From the NCBI GenBank assembly GCA_000961805.1, contig LADV01000030.1, positions 1 through 49,792 on the forward strand: a DNA stretch of 49,792 nucleotides, in the 5' to 3' direction. This document shows, one piece after another, positions 34,026 through 42,834 of the stretch; position 1 is the stretch's first letter, and the number at the start of each line of letters is the position of its first letter. The position numbers and the translations under genes are program-made. The notes under the pieces are model-generated. The model was not told the origin of the DNA. It saw only the letters and a list, made by a program, of their open reading frames with translations, and made no database searches. Source of the stretch: Peptococcaceae bacterium BRH_c23 (GTDB taxonomy: Bacteria > Bacillota_B > Desulfitobacteriia > Desulfitobacteriales > Desulfitobacteriaceae).

Positions 34026-34475
34026 TTATCTTAAGAATCCATTGTCAAAGGAAATCCTGTAATGCTGCAATGCAAAGCCCCGGAAATTCTCTACACAATG
34101 GCAAGGTTCGTGATGATCACAAAACCCCACCTCCAGCTTACCGCTCAAATGATGATGCAAAATATGAACATTAATGTATAAATGACTGGCTCGCTCGTTT
34201 ACTTCCAGATAATATCGTATTGCCAAACAGAAAAGAATAAGCATCACTAAACTCACAAATACTCCAACTCTCGGCAAAAACCAAGGAATAAGCAAAGCAA
34301 CTAACCCTAAGAAGAAAAGAATAACCGTCCCAATCATCACTTGAAGTTTAGCGAGTCTCCACTCCTTATAGCGGCCAAGAAATTCATAGAATAATTGGGC
34401 CATACGGACAGATGGAAACGCTTGGTCTAGCCTTTCACCCGTTTTATACTGTGCGAACTGGCAAAAACTCACCAC
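34026..34475 (-). CDS. Membrane protein with a Cys/His-rich tail
   Basis: Unrecognised 149-residue protein. Two adjacent hydrophobic helices (about 47-69 and 71-90) are followed by a cytosolic or exterior tail with HILHHHLSG and GFCDHHEPCHCVENF, a dense group of possible metal ligands. The start is a GTG at 34475 (a second GTG follows at once) behind GGAAGGA; the nearby ATG is in another frame that stops quickly. It lies 45 bp downstream of the HAD gene in the same direction. Confidence 0.65.
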   Translation of the reverse strand: MVSFCQFAQYKTGERLDQAFPSVRMAQLFYEFLGRYKEWRLAKLQVMIGTVILFFLGLVALLIPWFLPRVGVFVSLVMLILFCLAIRYYLEVNERASHLYINVHILHHHLSGKLEVGFCDHHEPCHCVENFRGFALQHYRISFDNGFLR

Positions 34476-34520
34476 GCATATCCTTCCTTCCTTTCTTACT
34501 CTGATGATCCGATTAACCCT

Positions 34521-35219
34521 TTACAAACTCCCAAGACTAATGTTTCGGAGGAGATCGTCAAGTTGTCCAAAATAATCCGACTGAACCTCAGAACTTAACG
34601 CACCAACAAAAAAGACTTTCATTCCCAGTTCTCGACAGATTAAATCTTCAGGATTTTCGCTAACCAGCAGGCAGCTTTCCGGTTTAACGCGAAGATTCTC
34701 GGCGATTTCTCGATAGAACTCGATATGGGGTTTACAATAATGTAAGTTATCCATGGCTGCAATGATTTTAAAATGTTCTGGTACGAGACCCGCCCAGCGG
34801 GCCTGTTCCTGCATGGCAGTTAAAGGCATGATCGGATTCGACACAACTCCAGTTAAAAAGCCTTGCTGAATAGCGTACTCTACTACTTTAACTCCAAGAG
34901 GGTTAACTTGAACCAAACAGCGCAAAGCAGGAAAATCCGAAGCATAAAACTCATCAAATAATGGTTTAAGTGTCAGAATTGACTGACCCGTGACTTTACA
35001 AAAATCATCATAAAAAGTCTGCATATTAGTTTGCCCAGGTTTAGGTTCCTTTTGAGTGACTTCTATCGATTTCAATAATTGTTTGGAAAACTTATCCGGC
35101 GAAAGAAGATGCGCAAATCTTGGCGCTAAAATACCAAGGAAATTTTGCATGAACTTGGCATAATCTACATTTGTCAACGTTTTCTCTAAGTCAAAAAGAA
35201 TGGCTTGGATCACGTTCAT
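34521..35219 (-). CDS. HAD-superfamily hydrolase with altered motif I
   Basis: A 232-residue HAD protein. Motif I reads FDLEKTLTN, so the nucleophile Asp is present but the acid/base Asp two residues on is Glu. Motif II is GVVSNPIM, the motif III lysine lies in HYCKPHIEFY, and the motif IV region (VSENPEDLICRELGM) keeps the order but lacks the usual GDxxxD. It may be a phosphatase with altered activity or a pseudoenzyme. GGAGGAC precedes the ATG. Confidence 0.8.
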   Translation of the reverse strand: MNVIQAILFDLEKTLTNVDYAKFMQNFLGILAPRFAHLLSPDKFSKQLLKSIEVTQKEPKPGQTNMQTFYDDFCKVTGQSILTLKPLFDEFYASDFPALRCLVQVNPLGVKVVEYAIQQGFLTGVVSNPIMPLTAMQEQARWAGLVPEHFKIIAAMDNLHYCKPHIEFYREIAENLRVKPESCLLVSENPEDLICRELGMKVFFVGALSSEVQSDYFGQLDDLLRNISLGSL

Positions 35220-35915
35220 GTCCTCCTATTGAGATCTCAAACCCAACGAGCTATCTATTGTTTCCTACTTCCCCTATACTATTCTCTCTTTTCTTCTGAA
35301 TTCCTTCCAGTTCTGAGAAGCTTACGTTCAACTCAATAATATTCCCATCTTTAGGAACTTAATCCACAATACCTACATCAGATAGGCATCATGCATTTAA
35401 TCTGCCCCAGAGAAAATAATCCCCAAGGGATTTCCATCTCCCCTGGGGATCTCAAATAGCTCTCAGCTCTCGCAACGGCCCACTCTGTTTTCCAGAGGTG
35501 CAATCCCTGAGATTGCCCTCCTTATTGTGCTGCAGACTCATAAGGAGGGCAATGTTCTCTGTGAGGTTTTGGAAACAGGTCCCCATCAAACCATAAAAAC
35601 GTTCCATTTAGACTCTTAAGAAGTCACGTAGCGATAATTCATTCTTACCTCTTCATCATCCATCAATCTTCTGAATCGCTCTTTTTAAGTCCACTAAATG
35701 AAAAATAACGTTATTGGTAGAAAATGGCTAACCTCTTTCTCCTCTCTTGGTAAACAACCTTTCTCCTTCAACGCGATTTCGCTCGCTTTCGTGGCAACAC
35801 ATTGCCATACAATTTGGATAAAAGGCTGTCTGCTCACACTAGTTTTAATTCTAGGTAGCAGACCAAAATACCTTGGTAGAAAAATACATTTTTTACACTA
35901 ATAATGTTGAACCAA
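35220..35915. other. Gene-free interval of about 700 bp
   Basis: I see no convincing protein gene here; the rightward 67-codon frame at 35698 has no ribosome binding site. The part 35419-35600 carries a large hairpin and a terminator on the minus strand (next entry). The rest, 35220-35400 and 35600-35915, shows no clear signal. Confidence 0.6.
35419..35600 (-). ncRNA. Candidate structured RNA with terminator
   Basis: Read on the minus strand, a long imperfect hairpin comes first: CTGTTT and AAACAG-type outer arms around 35484-35577 and a perfect 14-bp inner stem (35512-35525 with 35540-35553). A 12-bp terminator stem follows (35419-35430 with 35439-35450) with TATTTT. The layout, long hairpin with internal bulge then terminator and no frame, recalls 6S-like RNA or an attenuating leader of the HAD gene 200 bp on. 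No known family was recognised. Confidence 0.35.
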
Positions 35916-38084
35916 CTATTTCTTAGTGTTTTTTTGCAATTTTTTTCGTTTCTCTAAGAGGAGTTCCGCTGTATGAATGACCTTAATGTCAGGATTTTGC
36001 TTATCTAAACCCCCAGAGATTTGCATCAAACATCCAGGACAGTCGACCACGACCACATCTGCACCAGTCTCTTCAATATTATTAAGTTTACGCTCTAAGA
36101 TAGGGCCGGATAGCTCGGGAAACTTTATCGAATAAGACCCTGCGAAACCACAGCAGCGATCGGATTCCTTCATCTCAATCAGTTGCACTCCAGAAGTATC
36201 GGTCAGTATTTTGCGAGGTTCGGCAAAAACTCCCATTGAGCGTTTCAGGTGGCAAGAATCATGATAGGTCACTTTTAGCGGTACTCCGTCGCCCCCAGGA
36301 GTTAAACCACCCAAATCAGACAATAATTTAGAAAAGTCCAAAGCTTTATGGCTTAGCTCTTCAGCACGAGCTGCTAACCCTGGATCATCATGAAGCAACT
36401 CTTTGAAACTCTCCTTCAGCGCATGGGTACAGGTTGGGCAGGCAGAAACCACATAATCAACCTTTTCTGCCTCTAATGCTTCGATATTCATAATCGCACA
36501 TTTACGCGCATTACTGCGGTCACCCATGTAGGTAGCCGGTGCACCGCAACAGGATTGTCCCTCAGGAAAGACGACTTCATACCCTTTTTCATTCAGGGCA
36601 ACTATGACTCCTTCTCCGATCTTCGGATAGACAAAATCGATCAGACAACCAGCATAAAGAGCGATTTTTCCTTTCGGATTTTTCACGTCTTGCTTAACCG
36701 TTTTGAAGACATCACGGAAGGGGACCTTGGCCACGGCCGGTAAACTCTTCTTCTCGGTAAGGCCCGAGAGAAACATGGGTAAATGACGAATCACAGGTTG
36801 CCCTTTAGTGAATGGCTTTTGGGCAACGGATGCCATACGTAACAGGGAATGGAACAATCGGCGATTAGATACTACATCTAGGGCAAATTTTTGAGTGAAG
36901 GTCAGTCCCTCTTTTTCACCCATCCGATTTCTCATTTCCAATATCATTTGTGGTATATCTAATTTTCCAGGACAGACTTCCGAACATTTACCACATTGGA
37001 GACAAAGATTTTGGGGATTTTGGGCATCTTTTTCAGAATTCAGGAAATTGGTTAAGATCGTTCCGATTCCACCGGTATAAATATGTCCATAAACATGCCC
37101 ACCCACCAGTTGGAAGGCTGGGCATACATTGAGACAGGATGCACAGCGAATGCACTGGAAGGTCTTTTTAAACTTCTCATCGTTATACATCTTCCGGCGG
37201 CCATTGTCCATCAGAATGATATGGAATTCTTTATCTTTAACCGTTCCATCCGGGTAATAGGCAGGAGTCGGGCCTGTTACCATACTCACATAGCTCGTAA
37301 TCTGCTGACCAGTCGCACTCCTTGGAAGTGCTTGCAGGATATGTGTGGCATCCTCAAATTTAGGCACGAGTTTCTCGATGCCGACTAAATAAACATGGAT
37401 GGGGGGCAAGGTGGAGGTTAGTCGGCCGTTTCCTTCATTGGTAAGCATGATCAATGTCCCTGTCTCAGCAATAGCCATATTTGCTCCGGAAATTCCCATA
37501 TCGGCTTCAAGAAAGGATTTACGCAGTTCTTCTCGAGCGGTTTTAACAAGTTCAGCAATAACCGGTTGGTTCAACTTGTGTAAGTGGCCGGAAAAAACAT
37601 TAGCAACCTCTTCTTTTGTCATATGGATCGCTGGTAAGACCATATGGGAAGGATGTTGACCTGCCAGCTGAACAATCCACTCTCCCAAGTCTGTTTCCTG
37701 TACATCGATACCTTCAGACATCAACCTTTTATTCAGTAAAATTTCTTCCGAAACCATTGATTTTGATTTTACAATTTTCTTAACGTCTTGACCTTTGGCT
37801 AAGTCAAGAATATATTGTTTAGCATCCTCACCAGTCGACGCACGGAAAACCTTCGCTCCCCGGGCAGTGGCAGATTGTTCAAATTGATCAATCATCTCTT
37901 CTAAATGGCTAGCAGCATACGACTTAACTTCCGCAATATTGTCACTAATCGATTGGAAATCATAACCTTCATACGCTTTGGCGCGAGCTATCGTATATGC
38001 ATCTCCAAAACGTCCTAAAGCCCCACGTAAAACATCATTTCCTAGCGCCTCTGAAATCTTCTTCTTAAATTGTTTATCTGCCAA
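35916..38084 (-). CDS. LutB-LutA fusion, lactate-utilisation iron-sulfur protein
   Basis: A 722-residue protein equal to LutB plus LutA. Residues about 1-300 form a LUD domain; two 4Fe-4S motifs follow (Cys311, 314, 317, 321 and Cys361, 364, 367, 371), each ending CP. From about 475 come two cysteine-rich CCG domains (CCG at 512-514 and 644-646). In Bacillus LutABC oxidises L-lactate to pyruvate. Start is a TTG immediately after the lutC-like stop, with GAGGAAGTG upstream. Confidence 0.87.
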   Translation of the reverse strand: MADKQFKKKISEALGNDVLRGALGRFGDAYTIARAKAYEGYDFQSISDNIAEVKSYAASHLEEMIDQFEQSATARGAKVFRASTGEDAKQYILDLAKGQDVKKIVKSKSMVSEEILLNKRLMSEGIDVQETDLGEWIVQLAGQHPSHMVLPAIHMTKEEVANVFSGHLHKLNQPVIAELVKTAREELRKSFLEADMGISGANMAIAETGTLIMLTNEGNGRLTSTLPPIHVYLVGIEKLVPKFEDATHILQALPRSATGQQITSYVSMVTGPTPAYYPDGTVKDKEFHIILMDNGRRKMYNDEKFKKTFQCIRCASCLNVCPAFQLVGGHVYGHIYTGGIGTILTNFLNSEKDAQNPQNLCLQCGKCSEVCPGKLDIPQMILEMRNRMGEKEGLTFTQKFALDVVSNRRLFHSLLRMASVAQKPFTKGQPVIRHLPMFLSGLTEKKSLPAVAKVPFRDVFKTVKQDVKNPKGKIALYAGCLIDFVYPKIGEGVIVALNEKGYEVVFPEGQSCCGAPATYMGDRSNARKCAIMNIEALEAEKVDYVVSACPTCTHALKESFKELLHDDPGLAARAEELSHKALDFSKLLSDLGGLTPGGDGVPLKVTYHDSCHLKRSMGVFAEPRKILTDTSGVQLIEMKESDRCCGFAGSYSIKFPELSGPILERKLNNIEETGADVVVVDCPGCLMQISGGLDKQNPDIKVIHTAELLLEKRKKLQKNTKK

Positions 38085-38663
38085 TTAAATCACTTCCTCT
38101 ACTTGCTCATCGACAAAGACCACTACAAGTTGTTTCGGGCCATGTACCCCTATCGTCAAAACACGTTCAATATCGGAGGTTCTACTAGGGCCAGTGATAA
38201 ACCCCACAAACCCTGGTATTTGGGGTAGTTGATGAAGTGTTGCCATCGTCTCTTTTAAGGTTGGTATGATCGCCGACGTCGAAACTAGAGCAATGTGAAT
38301 GGGAACAAGAGTAGAGCACAAGCGCTGATCAACATTGGCATCAGCATCCGCTTGGACTAGTGTACCAAGTTCTGCAATGGCGTAGTTCACCTGCGTAATA
38401 CCAGCCTGTGCATTAGGGGTGACTTCACGAAAATGATCAGTATGTACCGTAATGCCAGCTTTACGAATCTGTTGTGCAAAATTTCCTTTTTCCAAAATAG
38501 AAGCATTTAAAAGTGCGACAGTATTAATCCCTTTTTCTAGCATAACTTTGCAAACCAATTCTCCAGCCTCATTTGCAGTCTTCACACGATAGCATTCTCC
38601 AGATACCACTTCTAATTTGACTTTAAACCGTTCATATAATTCAGTCACTGAATCAATTTCCAT
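38085..38663 (-). CDS. lutC: LutC-like LUD domain protein
   Basis: A 192-residue LUD-domain protein (about 60-190: VNYAIAELGTLVQADADANVD, STLVPIHIALVSTSAIIPTL, FVGFITGPSRTSDIERVLTIGVHGP). It is the third component of LutABC-type lactate oxidation and abuts the LutB-LutA fusion gene without a gap, so the pair forms a complete LutCBA set. AGGAGG lies upstream of the ATG. No lactate permease is adjacent. Confidence 0.87.
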   Translation of the reverse strand: MEIDSVTELYERFKVKLEVVSGECYRVKTANEAGELVCKVMLEKGINTVALLNASILEKGNFAQQIRKAGITVHTDHFREVTPNAQAGITQVNYAIAELGTLVQADADANVDQRLCSTLVPIHIALVSTSAIIPTLKETMATLHQLPQIPGFVGFITGPSRTSDIERVLTIGVHGPKQLVVVFVDEQVEEVI

Positions 38664-38956
38664 CTTGTTATTCCTCCTATGATTATTAAGTTAGTCTATA
38701 ATTGAACCCACATACTCCTTAGCCTTAAAATCACAATATCCTGTTTAAGTGGTCAGGCCATCATACCATTAATAATTCAATTTTAATCTAAATCTGAGCG
38801 AATTACAATATCTTTTGCATTAAAATTTTAATATTTTGATTACCTATGATTTTATTATGCGCAACCATTATCCTAGTGATATGAGGAGAATCAATCGAAT
38901 GAGTAATGCTTGAAAAGTATTGTTAACAGTAATCTCCTATAATTTACACATTGATT

Positions 38957-38965
38957 TTCGACAAA
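38957..38965 (-). promoter_or_regulatory. Spo0A-box match
   Basis: On the minus strand the site reads TTTGTCGAA followed by AA, an exact match to the 0A box core. It lies about 290 bp upstream of the lutC-like gene and 400 bp from the rightward gene at 39359. Confidence 0.4.
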
Positions 38966-39026
38966 TTATGCGTTAAGGTTTAAATAAGTAAAGTTTAGTA
39001 GCAAATTTACTAGACCTTGCGCAAAA

Positions 39027-39052
39027 GAGGATTTCCGGACGCGGAAATCCTC
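39027..39052 (+). terminator. Orphan hairpin
   Basis: A perfect 11-bp stem with loop GACG is followed by TCACTATTTTTAT. No gene lies just upstream on the plus strand, so it may end a small transcript. Confidence 0.5.
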
Positions 39053-39116
39053 TCACTATTTTTATATCTGATAATTTACTTAATCTCTAATTTTTAGTTG
39101 TAATCAACTATATTTC

Positions 39117-39208
39117 TTGTAATTAATAATAATTTGATTATAATACATTGGTTAGGGCCACCTATAAAATCTAATTATTAATGAGCATTCCGTTAGGAGT
39201 GCTCATTT
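39117..39208 (+). ncRNA. Candidate short transcript
   Basis: TTGTAA (39117-39122) and TATAAT (39139-39144), 16 bases apart, would start RNA near 39151; a hairpin of AATGAGCA and TGCTCATT with TTTTAT ends it about 50 bases later (39179-39208). No start codon context inside. May be a leader or a tiny RNA. Confidence 0.25.
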
Positions 39209-39358
39209 TATATTCCCTTCGTACTATGAATTCTGCTAATTGTGAAACACCCAACTTCAAGTGGGAATTTCACCCCGACTCTACGCTATGCGCTATGTTA
39301 ATCTGAACCCGGTTCTATTTACCTTCTCTCTGTCGTAACTATAAATAGGAGGGATGGG

Positions 39359-40138
39359 ATGGGCAAAGTGCAATACGATCCAGAAATTGTTTATGTGCAA
39401 AAATTATATTTTTTTTTGTTCTTGGCAACAATTACAATGCTGGCAAGTGTTATTACTGTCTGGCGCTTCGGCCTAAGATATGCTCTTTGGGTTCTGGTCA
39501 GCGGGTTATGCATTTCCTATCTAGCCATGCTTCAGAAGAAAGACTTTAACCCTCCAGATAAGAGAATAACCGCACAACGCATGGCTCATGCCATTTCTCA
39601 AGACTCCAGCCCCTTGTCGATTGCTCGTTTTGCATGTCAATTATATTACTACTTTCAAGAACCGACTCAAGCAATAACACTTCTAGAAAAGTTCCTTCCC
39701 AGCCACGCACCTTTGCTCTGCTCGACACTTGGAGACATCCTTCTTAAAGAAGGAAACACTAAACGCGCGCTTTATGTTTTACGAGAGAACCCCTATGCCT
39801 TAGTCGACCCGCTCCTGCTTTCGACACAAGCACGTATTCTTAAACAAATAGGCAAAACCCATGAAGCGGCAAAAATGTTCGAACATAGCTTAAATCTTGC
39901 CAAACAAAATGGATTTCCCCAGAGTGGTGCCCATTGGATAACTCAAAAAATGCTTACGATAAGTTATAAAGCCAGTATTCACCATTCTCTTGCAGATTGT
40001 TATGTCATTCTAAATAATCTTCCCCAGGCAAAACGACATTATCGAGCTGGCAACCGCCTTCTACTTGATTGTACACTTTGGCGTCATTGCCCGTCAGATT
40101 TATTACATTCTGCAAAAAACAACAATGATTCTTATTAG
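39359..40138 (+). CDS. Membrane-anchored TPR-like protein
   Basis: A 259-residue protein. Two hydrophobic helices (about 14-32 and 38-58) are followed by a cytosolic helical repeat region: AITLLEKFLPSHAPLLCSTLGDILLKEGNTKRALYVL, then ILKQIGKTHEAAKMFEHSLNLAKQNG, typical TPR pairs. GGAGGG lies 5 bases ahead of the ATG. No family name recognised. It resembles the repeat-bearing membrane protein at 10.2 kb in layout only. Confidence 0.75.
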   Translation: MGKVQYDPEIVYVQKLYFFLFLATITMLASVITVWRFGLRYALWVLVSGLCISYLAMLQKKDFNPPDKRITAQRMAHAISQDSSPLSIARFACQLYYYFQEPTQAITLLEKFLPSHAPLLCSTLGDILLKEGNTKRALYVLRENPYALVDPLLLSTQARILKQIGKTHEAAKMFEHSLNLAKQNGFPQSGAHWITQKMLTISYKASIHHSLADCYVILNNLPQAKRHYRAGNRLLLDCTLWRHCPSDLLHSAKNNNDSY

Positions 40139-40307
40139 TTCATCAATATTTACCCTTTTAATCCCAACGCTTATTCCCTATTCCAACACCTTTTTTAGAG
40201 TCTATTCATTATAATAATGATAAAGGTCACTAATATAATAATGAATAGACATATATTCTTGTAAAATCGAATAAAACTCATCTACGTTTTGAAATGGAGG
40301 GTGAAAA

Positions 40308-40472
40308 ATGTTGTCAACTCATGCTGAAGAGATTCTAGGGTTTATCCGTGATTTTGAAGCGTCCTCTCGTGACTATCTCATATCCAAAGGCTTCAGTGAA
40401 TACGAGATGACCAATGCCTATCTCGACTTACAATGGAATTTCCTCCATACAATTCTTAAACAACGTCAGTAG
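40308..40472 (+). CDS. 54-residue protein of unknown function
   Basis: A small ATG frame with GGAGGGTG just upstream. The product (MLSTHAEEILGFIRDFEASS...) is amphipathic, mostly helical, with several aromatics and no membrane span. A strong terminator follows about 70 bp on. Family not recognised; codon use and the ribosome binding site suggest a real gene. Confidence 0.65.
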   Translation: MLSTHAEEILGFIRDFEASSRDYLISKGFSEYEMTNAYLDLQWNFLHTILKQRQ

Positions 40473-40542
40473 ATTACATAATACTTCATAATCTCTAATA
40501 TGACCTCTCTAAGTATTCAAAAAATTAAACGCACATCAATTA

Positions 40543-40586
40543 CCCCTTAACCACCTAACGCTTATGTAGGTGATTAAGGGGTTTTT
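40543..40586. terminator. Bidirectional terminator
   Basis: CCCCTTAA-x-CACCTA pairs with TAGGTG-x-TTAAGGGG (40543-40557 with 40567-40581), and TTTTT follows on the plus strand. Serves the 54-residue gene and faces the end of the terpene cyclase gene. Confidence 0.85.
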
Positions 40587-40598
40587 AATAGCATTAAG

Positions 40599-42206
40599 TC
40601 ACCTAAAAAACTTTATACCCCCCCTCTTATTAATGTGTTGCACGCGTTGAAACCTCTGTAAAGCTCGAATGGCCGTGAGTACCGTGGATAAAGGTTCTTC
40701 ATAATTCCAGCCCTTTGCGTAGACCCCTTGGTAAGATGGTTTAAAAGAACCGTTACTGTTCTGGGCTGCGAGAAGGTTTACTATTCCTTTTTCAAAGACT
40801 TCCCATGAAACAACGTTCGAATACCGCAATAACCCTGAAATGGCCAAACTTGTTTCGACTACAGAACCCCAACCTCCATTATTAACCTGAGCATTCAAAA
40901 GAAATAGTTGTCCTTTGTTCCCTGCTCCCAAGATATTGCGTGCAGTACTCCAGCGTTTCCAACGAAAGCTTAACTTACTGAATAATTCTAAAGCTTGAGC
41001 TGTGCTATAAACAGCCCCCTCATACCAAGTGGCTGGAAATGCACCCTGGTCCTCTTGTTGAGTTAAAATCCAATTTAATCCGCGCCAGATTATTTCATCT
41101 TGGGATCGCGGACTAGGCCCTAATGCCTCGAGAACATGAATACTCACGTCGACACTAGGAATATAGACTGGAAATTCCGAAGAAATCCGAGGAGGTATTC
41201 CTTGAAAGCTGGGAAATGTTCCCCAACTTCCGTCATTATTTTGTAAACAGTTCAACAGAAGAACTCCCAACTGATTTTGTTCTCCTAACGCCTGATGCAA
41301 ACCAATCAAAGCAACCGAGGTATCATCCAAGTCTGGATGGGTAAATGGGGGAGTACTGCCATAGCTCCCATCCTCATTCTGACCCCTTTTTAACCAATCG
41401 ATTGCTTTTTTTAACCATAGGATATCTGAAGGCTTTTGAGTTGTCTCAGAAAAGACGCTTAAGGCCCATCCAATAGCCCATATTTTGAGCTGATCAAATG
41501 CAGGCCAACCACCACTTGGATACTGTTTTCGAACCAGCCACTGTGCAGCCCTTTGAGACTGTTCTACATGACTGCCTTTGATCACAAGCGCGAGCATAGC
41601 CATGCTTGTGGCGATAATATCCTCTGCCCAAGAGCCATCCGACATTTGTGTCTTGAGAAGATATTCAAGGCCTTGTTGAATGCCCTCTTGTGTGTTCGAG
41701 TCAAGCAGCGACGCCGCAACAACGACTGGCCGACCATAGAGTGGTAACTTGGCTAAAATCCTCTCTTCGAGAATCGTTGGCAGCAATATTTCCTCAGGGG
41801 TAGGTCCCTCGAGGCCAGGAACCACCCTTTGCCCTAACGATAGAATCACATGAGAAAATTGCCGTGCTTTAGCTAAAAGTCTAAATTTCGCCCTCCATCC
41901 GCCTTGACTCCCCTGAAGTACCATACCGACAATCTGAGTTATCTCTTCGTCTGGCTTGTCACCTGGATACTTTCCCCAGCCACCTTGATGTTGATGCTGC
42001 TTTAACCATTGGGCCCCATTCTGCTGGGGGAGCTCGTACCCTCTCCCGACTGCCAGCAGAGCAAGATCAGCAAGTGCCGTAGCCCCAAGACTGGGGGAAA
42101 CGCCATGGGCTTCGTCAATACTTTCTGATAAGATCTGTTCTACTCCCTCTGAGACAAAATTCCGTGCTTGGTCGAGACCCTTTTCAACTTCCCAATCTAA
42201 TTCCAT
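40599..42206 (-). CDS. Class II terpene cyclase, squalene-hopene/sporulenol-synthase-like
   Basis: A 535-residue alpha-alpha-barrel protein. The catalytic DxDD motif is present as DLDDTS (292-297), and QW-type repeats recur: QHQHQGGWGKYPG near 71-82, QMSDGSWAED, QYPSGGWPAF, QNEDGSYGS, QNNDGSWGT. Squalene-hopene cyclase is about 630 residues with its DxDD near 375, so the N-terminal region is about 80 residues shorter here. Expected reaction: proton-started cyclisation of squalene or a C35 terpene. No signal peptide; no squalene synthase nearby. Confidence 0.8.
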   Translation of the reverse strand: MELDWEVEKGLDQARNFVSEGVEQILSESIDEAHGVSPSLGATALADLALLAVGRGYELPQQNGAQWLKQHQHQGGWGKYPGDKPDEEITQIVGMVLQGSQGGWRAKFRLLAKARQFSHVILSLGQRVVPGLEGPTPEEILLPTILEERILAKLPLYGRPVVVAASLLDSNTQEGIQQGLEYLLKTQMSDGSWAEDIIATSMAMLALVIKGSHVEQSQRAAQWLVRKQYPSGGWPAFDQLKIWAIGWALSVFSETTQKPSDILWLKKAIDWLKRGQNEDGSYGSTPPFTHPDLDDTSVALIGLHQALGEQNQLGVLLLNCLQNNDGSWGTFPSFQGIPPRISSEFPVYIPSVDVSIHVLEALGPSPRSQDEIIWRGLNWILTQQEDQGAFPATWYEGAVYSTAQALELFSKLSFRWKRWSTARNILGAGNKGQLFLLNAQVNNGGWGSVVETSLAISGLLRYSNVVSWEVFEKGIVNLLAAQNSNGSFKPSYQGVYAKGWNYEEPLSTVLTAIRALQRFQRVQHINKRGGIKFFR

Positions 42207-42284
42207 TGAACTCTCTCCGTCTTCATTATTTGCAGGCCATAGTACGGTTTATGTAATAAAGCAAAAAATTGTTCAACAAATTAA

Positions 42285-42308
42285 ATACCGAACCATAAGG
42301 TTCGGTAT
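42285..42308. terminator. Palindromic hairpin between GNAT and cyclase genes
   Basis: ATACCGAACC pairs perfectly with GGTTCGGTAT around ATAA. It may end the GNAT transcript (weak T-tract on the minus strand) or be an operator about 80 bp ahead of the cyclase gene. Confidence 0.5.
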
Positions 42309-42381
42309 AATGTTTGTTGATCTTATATTATTAAATCTTTTTTCACTACAGCAATTGACAATTCAGCTTCTACACAGCCAT

Positions 42382-42834
42382 TTATAGAGTGCGCCCCACT
42401 GCTATCTCATCGCAATTGGGGAATTTTATACAATTAATGCACTCTGTCCATACTTTTTGGGGCATTTGGTCTTTGCTGACTTCTTCATACCCACAGTATT
42501 TAAAAAACTGAGGCTGATAAGTCAAGGCAAAAAGTTTCGTACAGCCCAGTTCTTTCGCTTCTGCTTCAAGTGCTCTGACAATCTGGGTTCCGATCCCTCT
42601 TCGTTTGTAGCCACTGGCAACCGCTAACGCCCGTATTTCTGCTAAGTCACTCCAAAGAATATGAAGGGACGCAACCCCCACTAATTGGTCATCCTCTTCA
42701 GCCAGCAAGAATTCGCGAATGTTTTCATAAAGCATATTTCTTGATCTTGGCAGCATGAGTCCTTGTTCAGCGTTGCTATTTATTAATAACATCATCGCTT
42801 CTACATCCGCTATTCGTGCCTTACGCAATTTCAT
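42382..42834 (-). CDS. GNAT N-acetyltransferase, short ArgA-like
   Basis: A 150-residue GNAT enzyme with the acetyl-CoA loop VASGYKRRGIGTQIVRALE. The remainder (LRKARIADVEAMMLLINSNAEQGLMLPRS at the start; FFKYCGYEEV and WTECINCIKFPNCDE at the end) matches the stand-alone N-acetylglutamate synthase type seen in Actinobacteria and clostridia, used in arginine synthesis. No arginine genes lie nearby, so the substrate is inferred from family. Single gene. Confidence 0.83.
   Translation of the reverse strand: MKLRKARIADVEAMMLLINSNAEQGLMLPRSRNMLYENIREFLLAEEDDQLVGVASLHILWSDLAEIRALAVASGYKRRGIGTQIVRALEAEAKELGCTKLFALTYQPQFFKYCGYEEVSKDQMPQKVWTECINCIKFPNCDEIAVGRTL

Larger units (their letters stand above)
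38664..39358. other. Regulatory interval of about 700 bp
   Basis: No protein gene recognised. AT-rich. It holds a perfect Spo0A-box match (38957), an 11-bp hairpin (39027-39052), and a promoter-plus-hairpin unit (39117-39208), each listed separately. The remainder, including 39210-39340, shows nothing I can name. Confidence 0.6.

Noticed and set aside
35698..35901. Rightward 67-codon frame
   Set aside because: No ribosome binding site and no family-like features; isolated in a gene-free stretch.
38957..38965. Spo0A box as proof of sporulation control
   Set aside because: A 9-base match can arise by chance in AT-rich DNA; kept only as a lead.
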